Of a DNA stretch of 46,346 nucleotides, positions 23,351 to 30,821 are shown piece by piece; the first letter of the stretch is position 1, and each line of letters opens with the position of its first letter. The notes under the pieces were generated by a model. It did no database searches. It had not been told where the DNA came from and worked only from the letters and a program-made list of their open reading frames with translations. This DNA comes from Anaerolineaceae bacterium UBA1363 (lineage in GTDB: Bacteria; Chloroflexota; Anaerolineae; Anaerolineales; Anaerolineaceae). The stretch is taken from contig DBRR01000006.1 in assembly GCA_002306055.1 (NCBI GenBank), positions 71,410 through 117,755 on the forward strand, read 5' to 3'. Both the position numbers and the translations under genes were made by a program.

Positions 23351-23866
23351 TTAGCAGCAGTCTTCGCCGCAATCGGAGGAACAACTCTCGCAGCCACCGT
23401 ATTGCAGGTGACCAGCGGCTTTTTCTTCTTCAGTAGCCGGGCGGACAGCCAACACGGTCACTTTGAAGTGCAGATCCTTACCGGCCATCGGGTGGTTGAG
23501 ATCAAGTTCCACGGCGTCTTCTGATATGGCGGTAGCAACGCCCTGGAAGACGTGCCCGGCTGCGTCGCGCAGGCGCATAGCCTCACCGAGGCGGATCTCG
23601 AAATCAGGGGGGAAGGATTCCCGGCTGACCGTGATGATAGAATCTGGGTCAAACTCTCCATAAGCATCCTTCGCTTTGGCAATAACTTCAAGCGTGTCGC
23701 CAACTTTTGCTCCGGTCAGAGGTTGTTCAAGCCCGGGGATGATGTTGCCGTGACCATGCAGGTACTCAAGCAGGTCAGATTCAATTTCTTCGCCGTCCAC
23801 ATTGAGGTTGTAAGCAATCTGAACGACGTGATCGTTTTGAATAGTATCCAGTGTTTGTTCTTCCAT
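23351..23866 (-). CDS. SlyD-like FKBP-type peptidyl-prolyl isomerase
   Basis: A cytoplasmic prolyl isomerase and chaperone. The 171-residue protein has the SlyD plan: an N-terminal FKBP strand (DHVVQIAYNLNVDGEEIES), LHGHGNIIPGLEQPLTGAKVGD, then the inserted IF domain and NHPMAGKDLHFKVTVLAV. The C-terminal 13 residues contain five cysteines (CESCSSDCGEDCC, residues 159-171), probably a metal-binding tail in place of the His-rich tail of E. coli SlyD. The start at 23866 is chosen because GGAG lies 4 nt before it; an upstream ATG at 23959 would add 31 residues unlike the family. The zur-znu operon is on the other side, which makes a zinc role plausible. Confidence 0.9.
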   Translation of the reverse strand: MEEQTLDTIQNDHVVQIAYNLNVDGEEIESDLLEYLHGHGNIIPGLEQPLTGAKVGDTLEVIAKAKDAYGEFDPDSIITVSRESFPPDFEIRLGEAMRLRDAAGHVFQGVATAISEDAVELDLNHPMAGKDLHFKVTVLAVRPATEEEKAAGHLQYGGCESCSSDCGEDCC

Positions 23867-24001
23867 TTTTCTCCATTCTCCATGCGGGGTAGTCCTCCCG
23901 CGCAACATGATTATAACAGACTGCAAATGGAGAATATGCCCAAGCACTTGGCAAATCATTTTTCTAATAAAACATATATCAAAAGAGTTCTATACAGACC
24001 T

Positions 24002-24030
24002 TTGACAGGTTTGGTCAGTGGGGCTAAAAT
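24002..24030 (+). promoter_or_regulatory. Promoter of zur-znuACB
   Basis: A -35 box TTGACA (24002-24007, exact), a 17-bp spacer, and a -10 box TAAAAT (24025-24030). The start site is expected at about 24037, only 2 nt before the zur ATG, so the transcript should be leaderless or nearly so. Confidence 0.8.
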
Positions 24031-24038
24031 GCAGCTTA

Positions 24039-24506
24039 ATGAAAAAAGTTATCAATAAGGTCGAGACGAGTTGGCAGAATGTTTTATCAGAAAATGGATA
24101 TCGTGTGTCGGGTCCACGCAGATACGTGATGCAGTTGCTTGAAAGCAATGCTCAACCAATGACTCCGTTGGAAATCTACCAGGCCTTGTCGCAATCCGGG
24201 CGCCCTTTGGGAATCGTCAGTGTTTACCGGGCGTTAGAGCTGCTGGCGGAGCTTGGGTTAGTCTGTGTGGTCTATAATCCGGACGGCAGTGCTGGATACG
24301 TGGTGGGTGCGGGTGGTCATCACCACCATATCGTGTGCCAGAATTGTCATCAGGCGATCGCTTTTGCTGGTTCTGAAGACCTGAGCAGCCTAATCCAGAG
24401 GGTTGAGAAAGAGACAAAATTCCACGTGAGTGACCATCTTTTGCAGTTATATGGAATTTGCCCTGATTGCCAGAAGGCTTTGGCGGACGCAGAGGAGGAA
24501 AATTGA
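24039..24506 (+). CDS. Fur-family regulator, probably Zur
   Basis: A 155-residue zinc-sensing repressor by context. The N-terminal winged helix (YRVSGPRRYVMQLLESNAQPMTPLEIYQAL then GIVSVYRALELLAELGLV) is typical of Fur. The dimer domain has GGHHHHIVCQNCHQ (Cys100, Cys103) and YGICPDCQ (Cys141, Cys144), the structural zinc site, plus the His cluster 94-97. Linkage to znuABC makes Zur the best call, with Fur or PerR less likely. The ATG at 24039 is chosen because the strong promoter places the start site 2 nt before it; a GTG at 24018 would lie inside the promoter spacer. The stop overlaps the znuA start. Confidence 0.9.
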   Translation: MKKVINKVETSWQNVLSENGYRVSGPRRYVMQLLESNAQPMTPLEIYQALSQSGRPLGIVSVYRALELLAELGLVCVVYNPDGSAGYVVGAGGHHHHIVCQNCHQAIAFAGSEDLSSLIQRVEKETKFHVSDHLLQLYGICPDCQKALADAEEEN

Positions 24507-25402
24507 AGAAGATTTTGATATTTAGCGCAATTCTGGCGCTTGTCCTAACCGGGTGCGCCGGTCCGAAGGCCCAAGATTTCCCCGATAAGTTGACCATCAG
24601 CGTCAGTATTTTGCCCCAACAGTGGTTTGTGGATCAAATTGGTGGGGATCGGGTCCGGACCCAGGCGATGGTAGGCAGCGGCGATGACCCGCACACCTAT
24701 GAACCCAGTCCACAGCAGATGACCAATTTAGCTGACTCCGAGCTCTATTTCACCATCGGTGTCGAGTTTGAAGCCGTTTGGCTGAGTCGCTTTGAGTCCG
24801 CAAACCCTAACATGAAGATCGTGGATTCCGCAGCCGGGATCGAACGTATTCCAGCGCTTAATGCAAACAATAATGCGGAAGGCTCGGTTGAAGAGAGCGC
24901 CAATACTGGCACTGAGATCGATCCGCATATCTGGTTTTCCCCCTCACGCATGAAACAGATGTCTCATACAATGGCTGAGGCCATGCAGGGAGCCGATCCG
25001 CAAAACGCGGATTTTTACCAGGCAAATCTTGAAGCATTGCTGATCAAAATCGATGCGGTTGACGCTGAGGTGAGAACGCAGCTCCAAGGTGCAAAAAGGG
25101 ATCATTTTATGGTGGTGCACCCTGCCTGGGGGTATGTGGCGGAGGAGTATGGACTGCATATGCTGGCAGTCGAAATTGGCGGTAACGAACCGGCTCCTGA
25201 GACACTTTCGGAGATTATCGCGTTAGCCAAAGAATATGAGATAAACACCCTGGTGGTCGAAAAGGGCAGCAACATCAGGCTCGCCCAATCGATCACCGAG
25301 CAAGCTGGGATCCCGAATATTGTGGAATGGGATCCGATGGCTTATGACTGGCCGGCAACGATGCTGATGATTGCCGAGACCCTACACCAGGCATTGAATT
25401 AG
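24503..25402 (+). CDS. znuA: Zinc ABC transporter substrate-binding lipoprotein
   Basis: A cluster A-I solute-binding protein that captures Zn2+ (or Mn2+) outside the membrane. A 17-residue signal ends in the lipobox LTGC (Cys18). Metal ligands follow the family pattern: His64 (DPHTYEP), His142 (DPHIWFSP), His206 (VVHPAWGY) and Asp277 (EWDPM). The His-rich loop of many ZnuA proteins is replaced by an acidic Asn/Glu stretch (NANNNAEGSVEESANTG). The start is a TTG with AGGAGG 4 nt upstream, overlapping the zur stop (TTGA), so the two genes are translationally coupled. Length is 299 residues. Confidence 0.92.
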   Translation: MKKILIFSAILALVLTGCAGPKAQDFPDKLTISVSILPQQWFVDQIGGDRVRTQAMVGSGDDPHTYEPSPQQMTNLADSELYFTIGVEFEAVWLSRFESANPNMKIVDSAAGIERIPALNANNNAEGSVEESANTGTEIDPHIWFSPSRMKQMSHTMAEAMQGADPQNADFYQANLEALLIKIDAVDAEVRTQLQGAKRDHFMVVHPAWGYVAEEYGLHMLAVEIGGNEPAPETLSEIIALAKEYEINTLVVEKGSNIRLAQSITEQAGIPNIVEWDPMAYDWPATMLMIAETLHQALN

Positions 25403-25410
25403 GAGAAACG

Positions 25411-26190
25411 TTGACAGGGCAAGCAGTAATTGAACTTGAGGATGTTTGGGCTGGCTATGAAAGTGACCGTGTCTTGGAAGCGGTTAACTTTAGGATGGTA
25501 GCGGGGGATTATGTGGGGCTGATTGGACCCAATGGCGGCGGAAAAACCACGCTGGTCAAAGTCATTCTGGGGCTGATTAAACCGGAACGCGGTTCAGTGC
25601 GGGTGATGGGCGTAAGCCCGGAAAAAGGGCGTCAGTTCATTGGTTATGTGCCTCAAATCCAGCAGGATGACAAGGCGTTTCCGATCAAAGTTTGGGATGT
25701 GGTGAGTATGGGAAGATTGAAGCCTGACCTCCTGCATAACCTGTCGTTAAAAGATGCTGACAAAAAAATCGTTGAGCGTTCCCTGAGGCAAATGGATATC
25801 CTGGACCTGGCAAAACGATCGATCAATGAACTTTCGGGTGGGCAGCGGCAGCGAGTCACAATCGCGCGGGCACTGGCAACGGAGCCGAAAATCCTGCTGC
25901 TGGATGAGCCAACTTCAAGCGTGGATTCCCGCTCCAGCTCGCAGTTGTATGATTTGTTAGCGGACCTTAACCAGAGCATTTCGATCCTGCTGATTTCACA
26001 CGATTTGACTGCCATTTCCACCTATGTCAAAACAATTGGCTGCGTCAACCGGCGCTTGGTTTACAACGGACAGAAAGAGATCACCGCCGAAATGTTGAGC
26101 AGTGCCTATGAATGCCCGGTGGACCTTGTGGCACACGGACTGCCGCACCGGGTTTTACCGTCTCATCAAGAAGAAGATGACCATGATTGA
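25411..26190 (+). CDS. znuC: Zinc ABC transporter ATP-binding protein
   Basis: The ATPase of the zinc importer, 259 residues. Walker A is GPNGGGKT (39-46), the signature is LSGGQ (141-145), Walker B is LLLDEP (162-167), and the H-loop is in LLISHDLT. It starts with TTG, 8 bp after znuA, with AGGAG 5 nt before the start. Its last 14 bp overlap the permease gene. The order zur-znuA-znuC-znuB forms one tight transcript. Confidence 0.93.
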   Translation: MTGQAVIELEDVWAGYESDRVLEAVNFRMVAGDYVGLIGPNGGGKTTLVKVILGLIKPERGSVRVMGVSPEKGRQFIGYVPQIQQDDKAFPIKVWDVVSMGRLKPDLLHNLSLKDADKKIVERSLRQMDILDLAKRSINELSGGQRQRVTIARALATEPKILLLDEPTSSVDSRSSSQLYDLLADLNQSISILLISHDLTAISTYVKTIGCVNRRLVYNGQKEITAEMLSSAYECPVDLVAHGLPHRVLPSHQEEDDHD

Positions 26191-27010
26191 CTCGATCCAA
26201 AACATGTTTGCCTATGACTTCATGCGCAACGCGCTTTTCGCCAGCCTGCTGGTGGGTATCGCTTGTGGTTTGATCGGCACGCTGGTCGTGCTGAACCGTA
26301 TAGTTTTTCTGGGGGGTGGAATTGCGCACGCGGCGTATGGGGGGATTGGGCTTGCATACTATTTTGGGCAAGACCCGATGCTGGGGGCGATCCTTTTCAG
26401 CGTACTCTCTGCGCTTGGGATGGGGGCGGTGCACCTGCGCACTAAAGCCCGCTCAGACACTCTGATCGGAGTCATGTGGTCGATCGGCATGGCAATAGGG
26501 ATCATCTTTGTCAGCCTGACGCCAGGTTTCAAGGCAGATTTGATGAGTTATCTGTTTGGCAGCCTCCTGGCTGTATCAAGCGGCGACTTGCAGGTGATGG
26601 CGCTGGTGGCACTGCTTGTCATCGTCTTGGTAGGCTTCTTTTTCCGGAGCTTGCAGGCAATTTCTTTTGACGAAACCTTTTCTACAGTGCGCAATCTGCC
26701 AGTGACAGGACTTTACTTGATGATGTTGGTCATGATTGGGCTGACCGTAGTGGTGACGATGCGCGTTGTGGGATTAATCATGGTGATTGCGATGCTCACT
26801 ATTCCCCCGGCTACTGCCAACCTGTTTCTGAAAGACATGAAGGGCATGATGTTGCTCTCCATAGGGCTGAGCTGGTTGTTTTCCTCCGTTGGTTTGGTCG
26901 TGTCTTTTGCTCTTAATCTTCAGGCTGGTTCTGTCATCATCCTTGTGGCAGCACTAAGTTATCTGGCAGCCGCCGGGATTAAAAAATTGGCAGTTCATCC
27001 TCAGGCATAA
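26177..27010 (+). CDS. znuB: Zinc ABC transporter permease
   Basis: The membrane subunit, about 278 residues and eight to nine hydrophobic segments, of the ABC-3 metal transporter family. The typical early segment LIGTLVVLNRIVFLGGGIAHAAYGGIGLAYY and the late VVTMRVVGLIMVIAMLTIPPATANLF are present. The ATG at 26177 is chosen because the protein then starts at the usual place before the first helix; an upstream GTG at 26102 would add 25 unlikely residues. It overlaps znuC by 14 bp. Confidence 0.92.
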   Translation: MTMIDSIQNMFAYDFMRNALFASLLVGIACGLIGTLVVLNRIVFLGGGIAHAAYGGIGLAYYFGQDPMLGAILFSVLSALGMGAVHLRTKARSDTLIGVMWSIGMAIGIIFVSLTPGFKADLMSYLFGSLLAVSSGDLQVMALVALLVIVLVGFFFRSLQAISFDETFSTVRNLPVTGLYLMMLVMIGLTVVVTMRVVGLIMVIAMLTIPPATANLFLKDMKGMMLLSIGLSWLFSSVGLVVSFALNLQAGSVIILVAALSYLAAAGIKKLAVHPQA

Positions 27011-27097
27011 TTTTTGCGGCTTGTAAATAAAGCCTGCAACAGAACTTTCTCCATGTTAACGTGTTTTTAAGATTTGAAGGTACAATTTAGAAAAGAC

Positions 27098-28018
27098 ATG
27101 GGACTAAAGGCTTTTTTTGAGGATTCTGCGGCAATCAAAACCGGCTTGTGGCTTGGTAAGCATTTCAAGCTGACAGGGTTGAATCACCTTGCCGATTTGA
27201 TCAGCTCGGTGTTGGCATCTCGTCGCAATAGCTTGATGTTTCGCAACATTCAGGCAAACCAGTGGGTGGTCGCCGGGGAGAAGTTGAGCATGTCTCAACT
27301 GGAGCAGTATACTCGCGAAACTATTCGGAACGTTGTGGTTTCTTTGGCTGAGTATTTCTACTATTATCAACATCCTGAAGAAGGCAAAAAAAAGATTGTC
27401 CTCTCACCCACCGCAGAGGAAACTATGCGGGATATCGTCGATCGGAAAGTGCCAACCCTCTTGCTGGGTCCTCACTTGGGAAATTATGATCTGTTTGGGA
27501 TGTCGATAAGCTGGCTGGGGATAAAACCATATGTGCTTTCCTACCCCAACCCTAATAATGCCTACAAAGCCCAAAACAGCATGCGCGAAGCCCTTGGAAT
27601 GAGCGTGAACCCAATTTCCTTCTCGTCCTTTCGTGAGGCAAAAAAAGCGTTGAAAGAGGGATATAGCGTGGTGACCGGAATTGACCGACCGCTACCGGAG
27701 GGAAGTGATGCCAAGTATCGTCCACACTTTTTTGGGCGAGAAGCCGCCCTGCCGGTTTTTTATGGTCGCCTGGCGCTTGAGACCAATGCTGTAGTCCGGG
27801 TGGCATGTGGAGTACGCAATGAGGACGGGCTTTATTTTGTTGATGCAACCGATCCTATCCCGATGGAAAAAAGGAATGATCTGGTAGAAGAGAATGTCTT
27901 TAACGCTGAGAGCGTATTGCGCCCAACCGAGAAATTCATTCGTAAAGCTCAGTCCCAGTGGTGCATGTTGCATCCTGTCTGGCCTGAAGTTCTTCCAGTT
28001 CTTAATCAAATTACGTGA
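27098..28018 (+). CDS. Lysophospholipid/HtrB-like acyltransferase
   Basis: A membrane-associated acyltransferase of the LpxL/HtrB superfamily, about 306 residues. The HX4D catalytic motif is HLGNYD (His126, Asp131) in LLGPHLGNYDLFG. The segment VVTGIDRPLPEGSDAKYRPHFFGREAALPVFYGRLALET matches the usual second block for binding the phosphorylated acceptor. The next gene, 9 bp on, is a CDP-alcohol phosphotransferase, so the pair probably builds an acylated phospholipid or glycolipid, as with phosphatidylinositol mannoside synthesis in actinobacteria; that comparison is inference. The ATG at 27098 is preferred to a TTG at 27074, which has no ribosome site. Confidence 0.85.
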   Translation: MGLKAFFEDSAAIKTGLWLGKHFKLTGLNHLADLISSVLASRRNSLMFRNIQANQWVVAGEKLSMSQLEQYTRETIRNVVVSLAEYFYYYQHPEEGKKKIVLSPTAEETMRDIVDRKVPTLLLGPHLGNYDLFGMSISWLGIKPYVLSYPNPNNAYKAQNSMREALGMSVNPISFSSFREAKKALKEGYSVVTGIDRPLPEGSDAKYRPHFFGREAALPVFYGRLALETNAVVRVACGVRNEDGLYFVDATDPIPMEKRNDLVEENVFNAESVLRPTEKFIRKAQSQWCMLHPVWPEVLPVLNQIT

Positions 28019-28027
28019 GAGGTGATT

Positions 28028-28876
28028 ATGGCAAAGAAAATTCGCACAGAGAAGGATAAGCGCACTAACGACATTCTACTGGGACCATTAGAGAGGCCTG
28101 CACTGGAGTATTTTGCCAGGCATATGCCAAAATGGGTCAATTCAGACATGCTGACCGTAGTGGGCTTGCTCGGGTCAGTCTTGGCAGGAGTGTCGTATGC
28201 CATGGTTGGGACGGGAGCTGTAAAAGGCAGCCCATGGTTGTTCGTGGCGAGTTTGGGTTTTATTATTAACTGGTTTGGCGACAGCATGGATGGCACCCTG
28301 GCGCGTTATCGTAATATGTCGCGTCCGAATTATGGCTACTACACCGACCACGCGATTGATGGGATCACCGCTCTGCTGATTTTTATTGGGATCGGACTTT
28401 CGGGCATGGTGCGGTTTGAAGTCGCGTTGATCGCACTTTCCTGCTATTTGTTGCTCATGCTGCAAGTTTTTCTTAAAACGCACGCAACTGGCGTTTTCGA
28501 AATGACCAGCATAAAATTAGGTCCAACCGAAGTGCGGCTGATTGCCATAATCCTCAACACAGTAGTGTTTTTTGTTGACGTTAGCGACCCCTTGTTTGCA
28601 GTAACCATCGCCTCCCAATTGATACCGATTACCATCGGTACGCTTGTGCTTGCGATTTTTGCTGTTATCTTCCTGCTCTATTACATTTATCAAATCATCA
28701 CCACAGGGAGACAATTGGCATATGAAGACGGCGAGGCGCTCAAACGTAGCCGGCTCCAGGAGAAAAAAACAGCCCAGGCTGAGAGAAAACTAAGTAAGGC
28801 TCAGAAAAAAGCAGCGAAAAATGCAAAAGGTCACGCAAAAAACATACAGGAAGACTCCTCGAGTGTGACTATCTGA
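28028..28876 (+). CDS. CDP-alcohol phosphatidyltransferase family protein
   Basis: An integral membrane enzyme that joins a CDP-activated lipid to an alcohol with release of CMP. The family motif DxxDGxxAR...GxxxDxxxD is complete: Asp85, Asp88, Gly89, Ala92, Arg93, Gly103, Asp107, Asp111. About six hydrophobic segments are seen. The last 50 residues form a Lys/Ala/Gln-rich, charged tail (KKTAQAERKLSKAQKKAAKN), unusual for the family. The alcohol could be inositol, inositol phosphate or glycerol phosphate and cannot be read. The ATG at 28028 follows GAGAGG; a GTG two codons earlier is possible. A strong terminator follows. Confidence 0.88.
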   Translation: MAKKIRTEKDKRTNDILLGPLERPALEYFARHMPKWVNSDMLTVVGLLGSVLAGVSYAMVGTGAVKGSPWLFVASLGFIINWFGDSMDGTLARYRNMSRPNYGYYTDHAIDGITALLIFIGIGLSGMVRFEVALIALSCYLLLMLQVFLKTHATGVFEMTSIKLGPTEVRLIAIILNTVVFFVDVSDPLFAVTIASQLIPITIGTLVLAIFAVIFLLYYIYQIITTGRQLAYEDGEALKRSRLQEKKTAQAERKLSKAQKKAAKNAKGHAKNIQEDSSSVTI

Positions 28877-28897
28877 TTACAGAATCAAGTCAGGGAT

Positions 28898-28927
28898 AAA
28901 ACAGGCAGCTTTTCGGCTGCCTGTTTT
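28898..28927. terminator. Bidirectional terminator
   Basis: A 12-bp perfect stem (AAAACAGGCAGC / GCTGCCTGTTTT) with loop TTTTCG. It closes the lipid cassette on the plus strand and the ROK-like gene on the minus strand. Confidence 0.9.
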
Positions 28928-28929
28928 CT

Positions 28930-29907
28930 TTAACGGCTACTGGCGCGCAGACGAAGGGCAGATATGGCAGGAGCTAAGGCTTCAAGCTCTGGCTGACGGT
29001 GACCAAACTGGGAGGCGGTGAATTGGGGAAGTTCAAGACCACCGAGCCCGCTGGCGGCAGCGGCGGCTGCGCGAAGGGGGGGCAGGAAGTTGGCAGCAAC
29101 AAGCGAGACCGGGTAAGCAATGGTGATTTGCCTGGGACGCAGCAAGTGGATGAGCGGCGCCAGATTAACACCAAGCATTTTTGCTGTCCGTTCCAAAATT
29201 TCAAGGGCATAGGGGTCTCCCTCAGATGCGGCTTGAAGAACCTTACTGCCTGTGGTGGTTAGATCCCAATGAGACGGTTGAAGGCGGAGAGCCTGGAAGG
29301 CTAATCCGTTCAAGCTGACGTAATCGTTGAGGGTCAAATATCGGTTCAGGCGTGGATCGGGTGTTTCGGAGACAAGGATCTTTCCTATATCACCTGCGCT
29401 GCCTCCCGGGCTTTGGTAAATAACCCCATTCAACGAAAAGCTAGCGCGTAGGGTTGGATTAAAGCTAAGGTACACCTGCGTGCCGCTGGCATCGGTAGAG
29501 CCGAAAAGCATCTCCGCAAGCAAACCCGCTGCGGGGTGCTGCTCGATGAAAACAGGCAGGTTAAATCGCAGCCCCAGCTGGGATTTGAGCGGTTCTGACT
29601 TCCACTCCGGGAAATCCGGGGAGCTCTCGAGGATTCCGCTGAAGGGATCGTAATTGCCTGTAATTGAAACTGAAACACAATCCGGCAGGGGGAGATGCTG
29701 CGCCTGGGTGATCATCAGCAGACGATCTGCCGAGGTGGTTATGAGTTTAAGGATGGCCTGGAAACTTCTGCTGGCAGGCGTGCTCACAGACAGCCTTTCC
29801 TGGACCATGCCCGAGGGGCTGCCGTAGACGATCAGCAGCCGCTCGCCATCCAGGTTGAGTCCGAGGATGCTGTTGGCTGAGGTAAGTACGGGTTCCATAT
29901 CCGGCAT
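28930..29907 (-). CDS. Degenerate ROK-like protein
   Basis: A 325-residue protein that looks like a ROK-family (sugar kinase/regulator) fold which has lost its active site. The N-terminal phosphate-loop position reads LGLNLDGERLLIVYG where kinases have a DxGGT-type motif. The middle has SPGGSAGDIGKI, echoing the ROK GAGGxAGExGH region, but the following His and the CxCGxxGC zinc cluster are absent. The last third, EGDPYALEILERTAKMLGVNLAPLIHLLRPRQITIA, matches the usual ROK helix and strand. No DNA-binding domain is attached. It is probably a non-catalytic sugar- or nucleotide-binding protein. It has no operon partner and converges on the lipid cassette. Confidence 0.65.
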   Translation of the reverse strand: MPDMEPVLTSANSILGLNLDGERLLIVYGSPSGMVQERLSVSTPASRSFQAILKLITTSADRLLMITQAQHLPLPDCVSVSITGNYDPFSGILESSPDFPEWKSEPLKSQLGLRFNLPVFIEQHPAAGLLAEMLFGSTDASGTQVYLSFNPTLRASFSLNGVIYQSPGGSAGDIGKILVSETPDPRLNRYLTLNDYVSLNGLAFQALRLQPSHWDLTTTGSKVLQAASEGDPYALEILERTAKMLGVNLAPLIHLLRPRQITIAYPVSLVAANFLPPLRAAAAAASGLGGLELPQFTASQFGHRQPELEALAPAISALRLRASSR

Positions 29908-30054
29908 GATGTTCGGATTATAACCTGCTGCGCGAAAGCGGGGAAAAAATCAACACAGTGAGGAATTTTCTGGTCAGGCAGCAGTCAAGCTCTGGAAACA
30001 GAAGTTACAGGAAGAGTTGAAATTGACAGAACACTGCGTCGGTAAAGTTGTGCA

Positions 30055-30063
30055 TGCTATAAT
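30055..30063 (+). promoter_or_regulatory. Extended -10 promoter before the GDPD gene
   Basis: TGC followed by TATAAT (30058-30063) is an extended -10 box. The start site would be at about 30070, one base before the ATG at 30071, so the message may be leaderless. The same ATGCTATAATT sequence precedes the gene at 45484. Confidence 0.6.
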
Positions 30064-30070
30064 TGCGCTG

Positions 30071-30820
30071 ATGTCATCAACTGAGAATCACATGCCGCTT
30101 ATCATTGCCCATCGAGGGGATTCCGCAAATGCCCCGGAAAATACGCTAGCGGCATTCCGCCTGGCGTGGGAAAAGGGCGCGGACGGCATTGAGTTGGACG
30201 TCATGCTCTCCGCTGACCAGAAACTGGTGGTTATTCACGATGACACGCTGGACCGCACCACCAACGGGCATGGGCAGGTTGGCAACACTCCCTATGCGGC
30301 TTTGCGAGAATTGGATGCCGGTAGTTGGTTCAGACCCGAATTTAAAGGCGAACCAATTCCGCTGCTGGATGAGGTTTTTGCCGAGCTTGGCGGCAAATTT
30401 CTGATCAACGTCGAACTTAAAAATTACAAGACTCCCAAAGATCAACTTCCCGAACTCGTGGTGGCACTTATAAAAAAACATGGTCTTAGCGATAGCGTTT
30501 TGCTCTCTTCTTTCAATGCCCGCAACCTCCCGCGCGTGAAATCCCTGGCACCGGAAATCCGAACTGGTCTCCTGACCTTACCGGGGTTTCTTGGACTGCC
30601 TATGCGCGGTTTTTGGGGTCGGCGCTTTGGAGCGGATGATCTGCACCCTTACTACCAGGATGTTTCAGCCAAGTTGGTGCAGTCCAGGCATAAACTGGGA
30701 CAAAAGGTGAATGTCTGGACGGTGGATGCGCCGGATGACCTGCGGCACATGCAAGCTTTTGGCGTGGACATGATCATCTGTAATGATCCTGCTCATGCCC
30801 GCCAGATCCTGGAGAGGTGA
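30071..30820 (+). CDS. Glycerophosphodiester phosphodiesterase
   Basis: Hydrolyses glycerophosphodiesters from phospholipid turnover to glycerol 3-phosphate and an alcohol. The GDPD motifs are clear: IIAHRGDSANAPENT (His14, Arg15), GIELDV (Glu41, Asp43) and VVIHDDTLDRTTNG (His56). The rest of the barrel (INVELKNYK, LSSFNA, VNVWTVD) is intact. There is no signal peptide, so the enzyme is cytoplasmic. Two starts are possible: ATG 30071, matching a leaderless transcript, and ATG 30092, which would place the first motif right at the N-terminus but has no good ribosome site. The GH3 gene follows after 1 bp. Confidence 0.9.
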   Translation: MSSTENHMPLIIAHRGDSANAPENTLAAFRLAWEKGADGIELDVMLSADQKLVVIHDDTLDRTTNGHGQVGNTPYAALRELDAGSWFRPEFKGEPIPLLDEVFAELGGKFLINVELKNYKTPKDQLPELVVALIKKHGLSDSVLLSSFNARNLPRVKSLAPEIRTGLLTLPGFLGLPMRGFWGRRFGADDLHPYYQDVSAKLVQSRHKLGQKVNVWTVDAPDDLRHMQAFGVDMIICNDPAHARQILER

Positions 30821-30821
30821 A

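Noticed and set aside
24018..24038. GTG start giving a longer zur protein
   Set aside because: It lies within the spacer of the strong zur promoter, upstream of the expected transcript start.
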